Below are positions 35,738-47,900 of a stretch of DNA of 64,000 nt, piece after piece; the stretch's first letter is position 1, and each line of letters begins with the position of its first letter. The notes under the pieces were generated by a model that was not told the DNA's origin, did not search any database, and saw nothing but the letters and a program-made list of their open reading frames with translations. The DNA comes from Platynereis dumerilii (Eukaryota; Annelida; Polychaeta; Phyllodocida; Nereididae), in assembly GCA_026936325.1 (NCBI GenBank), contig JAPTHN010000019.1:11868253-11932252 (forward strand), given 5' to 3'. Made by a program: the position numbers and the translations under genes.

Positions 35738-35800
35738 GGCAAGGCAAGGCAAGGCAAGGTAAGGCAAGGTAAGACAAGGTAAGACAAGACAGATAGATAG
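35384..35800. repeat. Compound (GATA)n/(GATACATA)n and (AAGGC)n tract
   Basis: Long GATA and GATACATA runs, then about ten AAGGC/AAGGT pentamers (35736-35790). The minus-strand YLSIYLSIYLS frames are artefacts. Confidence 0.95.
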
Positions 35801-36479
35801 CATACTTTCAAGAGAAGCAGCTGCAGTAAATCTTATTCTACCTGCATTATGTGAATCACTGAGTCGAATTGTAGTTCATTTTATGAGGTATTATAAATTG
35901 AATTTAAAGACTCATCTTTAAGATAACAACATATGTTGACAATTTATAATGTGTCATACATATGAAAATATGACCTCAGCGGCTCAAGTCAACAATTGCA
36001 GCACCTTCACTGACATACTATCGGTTAATTATGGCATATAAATACATTTTTTAGTCAAATAAATTCATAGTGTGAAAAAATTCGAATAATAAGTCAATGG
36101 AATCTTGATTTTATGATATAATTAGTAAACTTTCAAAGTTTTATTTGCTCTGTAAAGAAAACCACAGCTAGGATTTTTTTTTCACAGGACAGAATCCTTA
36201 ATTACCTTGCAAACAACCAGTCTGGCCAATAAAACACCATCCGATCTTAATACCCAACGTCCGAGGGTCCTTTGAAAATGAAAATCCCGAATTTGGGAAC
36301 ACTTTTGTTCCCGAATTTGGGAGCAGTTCCCTAATTTGGGAACACCCTTGTCCCGAATTCGGGAGTGTTCCCGAATTCTGCACTTTCCCGAACTGGTGTT
36401 ATGCGAGGACTCATTTTAAGCCCTTACCATCATACAATGTTTTTATCCCTGTGAATTTGGTGATCATACGATCAATACA

Positions 36480-38110
36480 AATGAAGTTATTCATGCACCC
36501 AAATGGGACACAAATATGGCCGCCAAAGGTCATAGAAGTATGTGAAGGTCATTTGTGACAGAACTCATCCAAGGCCTTATGGTGATACATAATCCCTGTG
36601 AGTTTGACGATTAGAGGGTCAATGTTAGTGGAGTTATCATGTTCAAATGTACACTAGCTTTTTACAAATATGGTCGCCAAGGTCACAGAAGTATGTCAAG
36701 GTCACTCATGTCTGAACTCATTCCAGTTCAAATGGTAAAACATAATCCCTGTGAGTTTTATGATTCCAGGTTCAATATTAGTGGAGTCATCATGTACTCC
36801 ACCTTTTCACAAATATGCTGCCAAGGTCATGGAAGTAGGTCAAGGTCAAACAAATCAAAACTAATCCAAGGTCTTATGGTGATACATAATCCCTCTGAGT
36901 TTTTTTTTATCCCAGGATCCATATTAGCGGAGTTATCATGTGCACTACCTTTTTCACAAATATGGCCACCAAGGTCACAGAGGTAGGTCAAGGTCACACA
37001 TGTCAGAACTCATCCGAGGTCTTATGGTGATACATAATCAGTCTGAATTTGATGATCCCAGGATCAATATTAACGGAGTTATCATGTACTCTAGCTTTTC
37101 ACCAATATGGCCACCAAGGTCACAGAAGTAGGTCAAGGTCACACATGTCAGAACTCATCCGAGCTCTTATGGTGATACATAATCCCTCTGAATTTGATGA
37201 TCCCAGGATCAATATTAACGGAGTTATCATGTACTCTAGCTTTTCACCAATATGGCCACCAAGGTCACAGAAGTAGGTCAAGGTCACACATGTCAGAACT
37301 CATCCGAGGTCTTATGGTGATACATAATCCCTCTGAGTTTGATTATCATAGGATCAATATTAGCGGAGTTATCATGTACACTAGCTTTTTCACAAATATG
37401 GCCGCCAAGGTCACAGAAGTAGGTCAAGGTCACACATGTCAGAACTCATCCGAGGTCTTATGGTGATACATAATCCCTCTGAATTTGATGATCCCAGGAT
37501 CAATATTAGCGGAGTTATCATGTACTCTAGCTTTTCACAAATATGGCCAACAAGGTTACAGAAGTAGGTCAAGGTCACACATGTAGGAACTAATCCAAGG
37601 TCTTATTGTGATACATAATCCCTCTGAGTTTTTTTTTATCCCAGGATCCATATTAGCGGAGTTATCATGTGCACTACCTTTTTCACAAATATGGCCACCA
37701 AGGTCACAGAGGTAGGTCAAGGTCACACATGTCAGAACTCATCCGAGGTCTTATGGTGATACATAATCAGTCTGAGTTTGATTATCCCAGGATCAATATT
37801 AGCAGAGTTATCATGTACACTAGCTTTTTCACAAATATGGCCACCAAGGTCACAGAAGTAGGTCAAGGTCACACATGTCAGAACTCATCCGAGGTCTTAT
37901 GGTGATACATAATCCCTCTGAATTTGATGATCCCAGGATCAATATTAGTGGAGTTATCATGTACTCTAGCTTTTCACAAATATGGACGCCAAGGTCAAAG
38001 AAGTAGGTAAGGTCACCCATGTCAGAACAGAACTCATCCAAGATTTTACAGTCATACACAATCCCTGTCAGTTTCATGATCCTGCGATCAATAAAAATAG
38101 AGTTATCGTG
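36480..38110 (+). repeat. 146-bp tandem array, about 11 units
   Basis: Unit markers 'ccaaggtcacagaagtaggt' followed by 'caaggtcacacatgtcagaa' recur near 36527, 36670, 36818, 36965, 37113, 37259, 37407, 37553, 37699, 37844 and 37990. Each unit continues 'tcttatggtgatacataatc', 'gatgatcccaggatcaatat' and 'gcggagttatcatgta'. Central units are nearly identical and outer ones more diverged. Most units contain TCAAGGTCA and AAGGTCA words. The repeated GHQGHRSRSRSHMSELI frames are by-products of the array, not proteins. Confidence 0.92.
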
Positions 38111-38212
38111 TTCGCAAGGATGGTGGACAGCTAGACAGCCGGACAGACGGACGGACAGACGGACGCCGCTACCCTCTGCAATACCCAGGCCATGTGAACA
38201 TGGCCGAGGGTA

Positions 38213-40640
38213 ATAATTTGTGGATGGAAAATGTTTGTTTAAATTTGAGTCCTCATTATAAAAGATTTGCAGAAATGGTTTACAAATGGAAGTGAGAAGC
38301 ATAAACTCAGGGGTGATTGGATATGTCACCATGTAAAGAGTCTAGAAGTCTCGTTGTTAATACTTTTTTATATATATCTGTGGATTTGTGTGATTAAAGA
38401 TGTGAGTTTTTTCATAAGAGAATGGGTCAAAATGATTTTGTGTCAAAAGTTATGGAATTGACAGATGAACTCATCGCAGTTGTCATAAGTTTAGCAAAAT
38501 TTCTTCAGGAAGAGCTGGCTGCTTCGTGCCACTAAAAATGTTAAAAATGCTGTCCAGACTTGGGGGTATATATAATAGCTGGAAACACCATAAAAAGCCT
38601 GCATGGGATATAAAAAGTCATATCTCAGCTTCTACTGGCCTATATTTATGATTGAAATTGGAAATTTCATTTTTGTTTTAGATAAAAAAACTAAGGTTAT
38701 CAATGTTTGAACAAACTTAGAAGAAAAACAGGGAATTTTGTTAGAAAAATGAGGGTACCATGCCTCTGAATTTTGTTAGAAAGATGAGGGTACCATGCAT
38801 CTGCTTCTATACCCTCCCCTTTCTTCTTGGGTTTGGTCATTGGAGAGGATCAGTGACATCATGTTACATAATGCCCATTCAACAAAAGCTGCACCCCCTT
38901 CCATCTTGACACTTGTTCTCCTCAAGGTGCTAAAATATGCTCGTGGTGAGTTGTGTAATGAATTAAAACAAAGATTTATCCAATAATATCTTTGTATAAA
39001 CATAAAATTAAATATTTAAATTAAAGTATGCCAAGTAAATTTCCGAATAACCCTTTAATTAGTGGCACAATTTCTGCAATCATGAAATGATCACATTTAG
39101 TTTTTATGCAATAATCTAAATGGAAGCAGGCTGACATTACTGTAATTTCTTGTTTTTTATTTACATCACTGAGGTTAGATTTGAGCAAAAGGGTAACAAG
39201 TGGGAGTTTGAGATTTCTTGTCAAAAGTTTTAAATGGTAAGGCACCTGAGTCAGTACTATGAGCATAAATCACATTTGTCTATAGATACATGATTTATTA
39301 TATTAAAACACATATATTCTGAGGAAGAATGTGATAAAAAATTACACTTGGGACACGTTGTACGGCACTTTGAGTAACCAAGATCCAAAATTTATCCAAT
39401 GTTTATCCATTTTGTTCCTATTCAAGAACATAGTATTCATGACAAAAATAGACACAAAATGGTCAGAAAGTGGGTATTTTCGCATTTTTGTGAATTTTAA
39501 ACTTGTTCTGTCGGCCTAAAAAATTGCATAAACTACATAATGGCCATAAAAGTTCCTTTTTCGATAAGTTTAACTATAATACCTTTTGGTTTTTACCAAT
39601 ATAGTTATTACTGTTTTGGTTTGAGGGACCGAAATTCAAGTAAAATGTAAAAAATTGAAATTTTTTTCAGGTTTTTGGTTTTTATGAAAAACTTGTTAGA
39701 GGACCCTGTAAATGATTCAGACAGTTTAAAGAGCTATATGTTAGACAACCCATTGCTAGATTTCAAATGTCTAAGCCCAAAATTGATGGAATTACGGAGG
39801 GTTGAAAAAACCCCATTTTTTAATATTTTTTATGAAAATTTTGTAATTAATTTTAGTAAGAACATTTAGACCCCCAAAAGGTACAATTAGGTTATTTAAT
39901 ATATACATTTTATGGTCGTATTTCATGCCCATAGGTACGACCGTTTCCAAGTTCTGGTCCGGAAACAAAAAATAATAATTTTTCTAAATTTTCAATATTT
40001 TACAAAAACTATGGTCATGTGTGAATATGAACTACAAAAGGCACATCAACACTAAAAGACCCTGTCATGTGTCAAATTTCATATGTATTGGTGCAATAGT
40101 TTTGGCACAGAGGCAAATACACATTGTGGGAAGCCGCCCGTCCGCCCACCCACCCACTTGCTTTCTCGAGGAGAACATTTATGACCTATTTGATTAAGGA
40201 GGCAGTTGTTGTTTCTTTGAGTAAGTTGTCAAAGAAGGCAGATTTCAAAGAAATTAGAGGGTGTCAAGCGATAACAGAGCTTATTGCAAGGTAAAATGTC
40301 ATTTTCTATAGATATGCTAAGTTTGGTGGTGATTGAGAAAGAACTGGCAGAGAAAGGAGAGTAACAACAAGGTTACAAAGATAGACTAATTGTATTGATT
40401 CCTATTGATTCCTATAGACATGCATAGTTTGGTGGTGATTGAGGAAGAACTGCATGACAGAGAAAGAATTTTATTTTTAAAACAACAAAGTCACAAAGAC
40501 TGATTAATTGTATTGAGATAATTGTATTGAGATAGTAACCAGGATGTCAATCAACATATATGACAATTATTATGACATCATATTAAATGCAAATAAAAAA
40601 ACATAGGTTGCAAAGCAGCAAACCTTCAGCAACAACTTCA
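38213..40640. other. Intron DNA, no gene
   Basis: AT-rich sequence. A short direct duplication, 'gttagaaagatgagggtaccatg', lies at 38738-38797, and another 'catagtttggtggtgattga' type at about 40318 and 40425. No coding was recognised. Confidence 0.45.
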
Positions 40641-41260
40641 CAACAAGGAATGTGATGTTCCTTTATAAGTGAGCTCTGCACTTAAAGACAAGACTATTTG
40701 CATTGGAATCATTTGCCCCACTTGGGCACATTTGAAAATTTTTACTATTTTCTCCAGTCTTTTGTCTGGTTTAGACCCTCTTGAAAGTGTTCAATTTGCT
40801 GGCTTTTTGCATCTCCTGAGGCAACACACATTCTATTTTTGTGCACCCCAATGGTAAATTGAAAATTTATGGCCCCGTTCAATAAAGATTTTGTCCTTGG
40901 TAGCACTTGAAATTTGGTAATAATTTTGGTCACCTATCAGAATCACTTTATTACATAAATATTGCGGTGCCCGGCCATTAACGATACGCCACATGAGCAC
41001 CATTTGGTTATACATAATGCGTTGTTGCGTGCTCATCCATTTTAGCTCTCCAGTAAGTCTTCAATGTGCAATCTCAGGGGAGCATTTAGAATAATGCACA
41101 TTGCTCTGTTTTGAATTCTTTGTAGCCCAGTAATATTAGCTTGTGATGTCCCACTCCACATTGTGGCTCAATAGTCATAATGTGAGAGCAAGAGAGTTGT
41201 AAAGCGATTTTCTGGTGTTGAGCAGTAAGTATGGAGCAGTTCGATTTAATATTCCAAAAG

Positions 41261-42180
41261 CTAAACTCAGCAACATTAAAAACGCACACTTTTAAAAAGG
41301 CTAAAAATAGTACTTGCCCTATAGATATCAAGATGAATTTTCCCACATCTAGAAGTTGCCATCAGGTATATCCACGAAAAAATTCAAATCTCTAAGTGTA
41401 GTACTTTTCTGTCAAATTAAATCGTTGTGGTCAGTGTCGAAAATGGAAGTCACAAAACTTCAATTTCCTCTTATCATTAATTTCAACAACTTAGCTGTTC
41501 TTTCTACAAACATTTTTGATAAGCCAGGAAAGTTTACATTCTTACTTGCCTGATCAGTTGGGAAAAAGGGATATTTGACCCAACAGCAATTAAAGAGGAT
41601 GAATTTAATAAAAATTAAGTGTCAATGCTGACACGCCCCCTACTGGAGCCTTTTGTCGAAACTTTTAAAAAATGATGTTTTATTCAGATTTTTGAGACAA
41701 TTGATATGGAATGATCGACTGTGTGTGTGTTTCTACCCTGGGAATGTATAAAACCCCCATATTTAACAGTTCTGGTTCACATGCTTCATTTGAAGATGCT
41801 AACTCGTAAATTTTGAGTTTTTAATTCAAAATCTGCTTTATCATTGACTTTTTTTTTCAAAAACTTCCTTGGGACCTCTTTTGGAAGTCTTGTGCCTGTT
41901 ATGTGAAAATTTCATAAGATTAATCCCATCCAGTATGCCACAAAACCAATATTTCCAATTGTGCGTTTTGTGTTGAAGTGCAGTTTGTGACTTCCATTTT
42001 GACAGTGACCACGACAACTTAATTTGACAGAAAAGTACTGCACTTAGAGATTTGAAAATTTTCGTGAATCTACCTTATGACAACTACTAGAAGTGTGCAA
42101 ACTTTCATCTTGATGCTTTAAGAGGAAGTACTAATTTTAGCTTTTTTGAAAGTGTGCGTTTTTAATGTTGCTGAGTTTAG
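41261..42180. mobile_element. CTAAACTCA foldback family, copy 2
   Basis: The ends are CTAAACTCAGCAACATTAAA and the exact complement 'tttaatgttgctgagtttag'. The arms pair over about 200 bp, for example 'tagtacttttctgtcaaatt' near 41399 with 'aatttgacagaaaagtactg' near 42020. It lies inside the reverse LINE. No clear target duplication and no coding were found. Confidence 0.82.
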
Positions 42181-42344
42181 ATTGAGTTTTTTGACTAGAC
42201 ATTTTTGTATTGACATCAAAGTTATTTCTTGAGTCTACTTTCCATTCCCAAGTAGGGTAGGTGTTCAACCTACTCCACTAATGTAGAATTTAATGTTACA
42301 GCCAGGGATTTTGTTTTAGATGTCTTAGCTTTTGATGGTTACAA

Positions 42345-42801
42345 AAGGCCTCATGACAGGATACACCCACCGCCCCTTTTTGTTATTCCCGTACTATTGG
42401 CTAACCCCCATTTTACCACCGTTTTGCTCCCTGCTCCCCCTCGTCCCCCCCCCGCTCCCGCTAACCCCTGCTTGCCCCCGTTTACCTCCCACTTGTCCCT
42501 GCTTATCCCCCACTCGCCCCCACTTATCCCCCACTTGCCTCCGTTTACCCATGCTTACCCTGCTTACCCCCCCTGCTTACCCCCTGCTTCCCCCACTTCC
42601 CTCCTCTTGCCTACCGCTAGCCCCCGCTTACCCCACTTGCCTTCTGCTGGCCCCCACTTGGCCCCTCCGGCCCCCGCTTGCCCCACTTACCCCTGCTGCC
42701 CCAACTTACCCCCTCTTGCCCATGCTTCCCCCACTTCCCTCACTTTCCCCCTAACTAGTCTTACTCTATAGGGTAGGGGTTGTATCCTGTCATGAGGCCT
42801 T
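42345..42801. mobile_element. Inverted-repeat element with C-rich minisatellite core
   Basis: AAGGCCTCATGACAGGATAC at the left and its complement at the right (42782-42801), with flanking ACAA (42341-42344, 42802-42805). The core is a degenerate 'cttgcccccacttaccccc' minisatellite of roughly 10-20 bp units. Its Pro/Leu-rich frames are artefacts. It interrupts the reverse LINE. Confidence 0.75.
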
Positions 42802-43255
42802 ACAAATTAAAATAGGGTTTGTTTTTCTAACATGTAAGCTTAATTCATTTGCACAGAGCCACTTGTAGAGTCTTTCCAGAATGTCATTTAAGGGGAGCGT
42901 GGAGTCTTGCATTGTGGCCCCCTCTGGCTGTTTGAACAGTCACTAGTAACATTGTGACGTCATCGCACCAGTTGCCGGCACTACTTTCGATCATCGTCAT
43001 GACGTCATGCAAAGGTCAATGCCCTCGTCGCGTCAAACATAGACAGTGCAGCGTGACTTGCTATGAGCAAAGATTATGAGTGCACTGGACAGTGAAGTAG
43101 GCATGTCTGTCTGTGTTAAATAATGGTTTTGGGGATTCATTTAGATATTTAAGAAGTTAATCAATGAGTTTTGTTAACAAATTTGTAAAACTGCACCAGG
43201 TTTAGGCCTCCTTCATGATCACAGTGAGTCAGTGACTGAAACAAGTTAGAATTTA

Positions 43256-43549
43256 GGGGCCGACCAGATGATCTTTGTGGGGGGGGGGGCTATGGATATT
43301 TGGTGAAAAAAAAAAGATTGTTTCCCACTTGACACTGAAAAAAAAAGTTTGTTCAGCACATGAAAAAAAAAAAATTTTTGTTTCCACCTGTAGCTAGGGA
43401 ACCGTAATGTTAAAATTCCGATAAAAAAGTTTGTCACGACTACATATAATATGAGAAAAAAATTGTTCGTCGATGCGCCGCGAACGAAAAAAAAGTTCGT
43501 CTCGGGGTAAAGTCCATAGCCCCCCCCCTACTATCGTCTGGTCGGCCCC
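43256..43549. mobile_element. Harbinger-like foldback MITE, copy 1
   Basis: The ends are GGGGCCGACCAGATGATC and its complement, with the TTA duplication (43253-43255, 43550-43552). G/C and A/T homopolymers in the arms pair with each other. A TWA target fits PIF/Harbinger. It is the same family as 51529-51732. Confidence 0.8.
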
Positions 43550-43889
43550 TTATGTAGGCCTATGCCTATTATGCATAGCCTATAGGCCTAGGCCTACTAT
43601 TACCATTATATAACTCCTGGACTAAACCATTTTAAAATTTGCAAAATTAAGTGTTTCAAACTAAGTCTATTACTAAACATTTTTTTAGCGTGCAATGAAA
43701 CGACAATCTTTTTCTTGTGCTGCATAGGCGTACCGTAGGCTGACATTTTAACATGGTATGGATGTGACCCGGGCAGTGGATATGCCCTGATATTGGTCGG
43801 GATTTGCCTTTTTTTTCCTATTTGACCTGATGCCATGGATGACCAGATGGGCAATACACCAGTATGCTGTGCTGAAAAAAATGTATTTT

Positions 43890-44005
43890 CTTATTGTATA
43901 AAAAAATATTACCGATCCGATCCGATACTACTTTTTAGGTCTAGATCGGCATCGATACCGGTACTTAGTATCGGATTGGTACATCCCTACTTTGCAGCAT
44001 TTGTT
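43890..44005. mobile_element. Probable hAT terminal fragment
   Basis: Ends with 'gtatcggattggtacatccctac' and has 'ccgatccgatccgatacta' upstream, which closely resembles the widespread hAT terminus TAGGGATG(T/C)ACCGAT. The partner end was not found. Confidence 0.5.
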
Positions 44006-44989
44006 TTTCTTCTGCCCGACCTTAGAAAGAATTGCTTCGAGAAGAGAGAAGCCAAAGATCAATAATTATTATATCTGGTCTCATGAACGCTAGTATATCG
44101 AAGTGACTGCAAGCCAAAAGAAACCACTAAGAGCACCATCCTAGTTCATGTGAGAATCTGAATCTAGATTTTTGTCATTGATAATCAAAACTTGAAACAA
44201 GAGATTCAGACATTCCACAACGCTATAATGATTTTCATATGCCAAATCAATCAATGTTGGTGTATGACATTTTGTTTCACTTTTGAAGTGATAAATATTT
44301 GACATTGATTGTAAGAAGATGGATTAGAACCAGAAATGCAAGAGAACCTCATAAAAACAACAAAAACCATGAACAGACTGTCAATTAAATTTACAGGTCA
44401 TATTTCATACCTTTTCCTATTTATAAAATTCCCGGGATAAAATTCATTTCATAAAAGCATCAAAATCTTCTTCTCCATTTTAATTATAAAGAAGAATTTA
44501 ATGAAAGTCACATGCTGTTATTGTAAGCATTTTTATAGCCCCACCAAACAAAAAAGAACCGTGCATACCAGATTCAATCAAAAATAATTTTAATTGCTTT
44601 ACAACTTGACCTTTACAATTGAATGAATGAAAACAAGATCAAATATTGTGAACATGTCTATCCGAGCCAGGGAACACCATCATCACAAAATTATAGGCAA
44701 GTTCCAGAAAATCAGGTCACATTATGTTCTTTCCGACTCCTACATATACACATTGGCTTGATCTGTGTGACGCTGACGACTGAAACTCGAAAACGAAGCA
44801 AACATTTTAAAATATGAAATCAACATTGAACAGGACACTATGATTATTAATATGTAATCTGCCAACATTGCCGTATCGATAGCTTAATCACTGCCACACA
44901 GACTGCTAATTTCATATGATTTTGCATTGTTTTTGCCAATTTTGTGTACGGCCGATAGGGACGCCACCGTTTCGGCGCGCCCTCTATTA
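44006..44989. other. Non-coding DNA within the TTAA element
   Basis: AT-rich sequence. No element or gene was recognised. Confidence 0.45.
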
Positions 44990-47900
44990 CATCTTGTTTC
45001 AATCCCACTGCTCCCCCTAGTGCTCACATGACATACTATCACGTGACCTGACCCTTCACTTCCTATCACGACATCGGAGGGACCGGATCGAAAGATCGTT
45101 TCTCTGTTGTTTTGTGATCTTTTCACCCATAAGGGGTGGCTTCACATATACGAAAATTTTTTTCTAAGGACGCAGAGTAAGCTCTGGAATTAAGTGGATA
45201 TAAGTATCCCTACAGATTTCAATAAAGAAACTAAGGTTTCTCTTTTCTGTTGTCAGAATTTTCGGTCGCTCGACCGTTTTCCCGGCACTGTCTGGGTTTT
45301 TCGTGGGCTGTTTTTTTACCTTATTTGGTGGTGTGACGTCATTAGCACGTCTCCTATTGGCTGGCGCTCAGGCGGCGTCCATCCGGGGCTTGAAGCGGCG
45401 CACTGTTTTCGCGCGCCTTTCCTGGAATTGCAGCGGCGACCCCGCATATTTCCCCGAAATGGCAGGCGAGGAGGAGCTCGATCCACGGAAGGCTACTGTG
45501 GCCAAGAAGGCCGACGAGGCCAAAGACAAAGACAAAGAAAAAGTCAAGAAGCGTAAGGAACCGGAGTTGCCGGTCCTCCCGAAGCCTCCGGCGAAAAAGC
45601 CGGAGACGACTACGTCTTCATCCTTCATGATGGATGTGAACCCTCCGACATCTCCACTGATGTCGGCGGAGGAGTGGTGGGAAACTTTGCCACCATATCT
45701 GGGATTTTGGCCGGGGCCCCCCCCAGACGACGATGGCACTTTCTACGATGCAGAAAGCGACGAAATCGAAGCCCAAGACGACATGGGCGAATCGGCTGAT
45801 GGGCCGGACCTGGATTTACCAAACTTGGATGCACATTTCGCCGACCATGTGGAAGAAACGGCCCCGGGTTGTCGGAGAGCCTGGCTACTTTACTGCAAAG
45901 TATTTGGCAAAATGTCAGCTCGTGGAATATCAAAGCACTTTTTGAGAAATACCGCAGACCTGCAAACGTTCCCACATACAAGGTGGATATGAACCAAGAG
46001 ATTATTAGCACCATTCCCAAATCGGCTCGTTCTAGAGACATTAAGCTACGCAGTGCCCAAGGAGCTGTGGCGAGAGCCTTGACACCCATTGCGCAAGTGG
46101 TGGACAGTTTGATTTCGGGGAAAGCTGAGAAGCAACAAGTTCTGGTAAATGCTGCTAACGATAGCATTAAGTTGTTGAGTCAAGCCAACACGAATTTGAA
46201 TCAATGCCGCAGGGAACTGTTGAAACCACATTTGGCTGTCAAGTATCACGGGCTCTGCCGTGAAGGAGCGGTCCAAGAGTCTTCCGCCTTTCTCTTGGGG
46301 GACGACATTGGGGACCGGATAAAGGCTATCAACCAGGCAGTGACTATTGGGCGTTCTCGGAGCTTCCACTCCTCTTACGGGTCCACGATGCGAGGCCGTT
46401 TTAGAGGACGCGGACGGGGCTACGGGGCTACAGTTACCCGTATCACCACGGCTATGGTGGTAAGTGTTTCTCTTTTTTCCAATCGCATTTAGAAACACCA
46501 AGATTTTGTCATGTGTCAATGCGAGCTAGGCAAAAATTTGATAGGAAATTCAATATTTCTAAATTTTCCAGGGCAGATGCAGAGGAGACCCTGGGTGAAC
46601 AGAGGCCGCGGGGCCACGGCTGGAACCAGCAAATCGGCGGCGGCCACCAGTACCAAGAAGACTTAGAGCTTTTGACACCTGGGAATGAGAATCAGGTAAA
46701 TATTGCAAACACTGGTGATGTCAATATTGCAAAAATGTGGTCAGTTTTCGAAGCTGGCAGAATTAGTCAACGTGTAGAACAGTGGTCTTTGCTTACTTCA
46801 GATTACAATATGTTGAAGGAGGTTAAAGGTTATAGAATAGAATTTAAAGAACCTCCTGTACAGAACAGAGAGCCTAGACCTATGCGATTTAGAGCAGAAA
46901 AGAGACAATTTACTTGCACTGAAATTGAGGCTTTATTACAGAAGCATGTTTTGCTTAAAGTTGAGCCATGTCAGGGACAGTTTCTGTCGAATATTTTTCT
47001 AAGGCCTAAGAAAGAAAAAGGCAAGTTTCGAATGATTTTAAACCTTAAAGAGTTGAATCAGTTCATTGAACACCATCATTTTAAGATGGATACTTTTGAG
47101 ACAGCTGTCAAGTTAATCCAAAAGGGATCTTTCATGGCAAGTTTGGATTTGTCTGATGCTTATTATAGTTTGAAAGTGCATGAGCAGGACAGGAAATTTC
47201 TCAGATTTAGGTTTGAGGATCAGATCTATGAATTCACATGTGTACCTAATGGTATTAAGAGTGGGCCTAGATTATTCACCAAGTTGATGAAAATTCCCCT
47301 TGCAACTCTTCGCAAGAAGTACAATATTACAATTACTGGTTACATTGATGACACTTTGATTGTAGCAAATTCTGCTGCAGACTGTACATTTGCTGTACAG
47401 AAAACTGCTGATTTGTTGCAGGACCTTGGTTTCATGATCAACTGGGAGAAGAGTGAAATCACTCTGGTCAATAAGCTACAGTATCTGGGGTTTTTGATTG
47501 ATTCTAGTCTTATGACCATAACACTTCCACAAAGCAAGGTGGAGTTAATTCAACACATGGTTCGAGAGATAATCTCAGCAAAGGATTTTACTATTAGGAA
47601 AGCTGCACAAGTGGCAGGTACTCTGATTGCTACTGCTCCTGCAAATAGATTTGCACAGTTATTTTCAAAGCAATTGGAAATTGAGAAAAATTTGGCTTTG
47701 AAAAGCTCTTATTTCAATTTTGATGAAATGATGACAATTTCATAAGAATTTAAAACTGAATTACAGTGGTGGTTGCAGGATTTGGATCAAGCACAGGCTA
47801 AGGTTTTTGTTGGTGATCCTGATGACACATGTTATTTTGATGCTAGCAATGCTGGTTGGGGTGTATACCACCCTGCGACTGGTCAACAATTTGGACAGAG

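Larger units (their letters stand above)
31173..36395. mobile_element. 5.2 kb element with CCCGAATTCGGG subterminal repeats
   Basis: The ends are CAGTTCGGGAAAGTGCAG and its exact complement, flanked by the 4-bp duplication GTGT (31169-31172, 36396-36399). Clusters of 'cccgaattcggga' and 'gttcccgaattc' lie at 31196-31258 and 36285-36378 in inverted arrangement, reminiscent of transposase-binding repeats. No transposase frame was recognised. The interior holds microsatellites and another foldback element. The superfamily is undetermined. Confidence 0.68.
31127..38212. mobile_element. Minisatellite-bearing element, split by a 5.2 kb insertion
   Basis: Inverted ends ACCCTCGGCCA (31129) and TGGCCGAGGGT (to 38211) bracket a 146-bp tandem array at 36480-38110. 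A 'ggacagacggacggacag' tract precedes the right end, together with the hairpin 'ggccatgtgaacatggcc' (38189-38206). The left part (31127-31172) is a bit of array unit ending 'ggtcactcgtgt'. It continues after the inserted element as 'gtgttatgcgaggactcatt'. There is no protein coding. The element type is one I associate with dispersed non-autonomous repeats of marine invertebrates. Confidence 0.6.

Noticed and set aside
34563-35811. RRGGEEE and YLSIYLSIYLS proteins
   Set aside because: Translations of CTCCT and GATA microsatellites.
36639-37905. Several Ser/Arg/His-rich proteins (GHQGHRSRSRSHMS...)
   Set aside because: They are readings of the 146-bp tandem array. The frame repeats only because unit length and stops happen to allow it.
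42332-42771. Pro-rich proteins
   Set aside because: Readings of the C-rich minisatellite.
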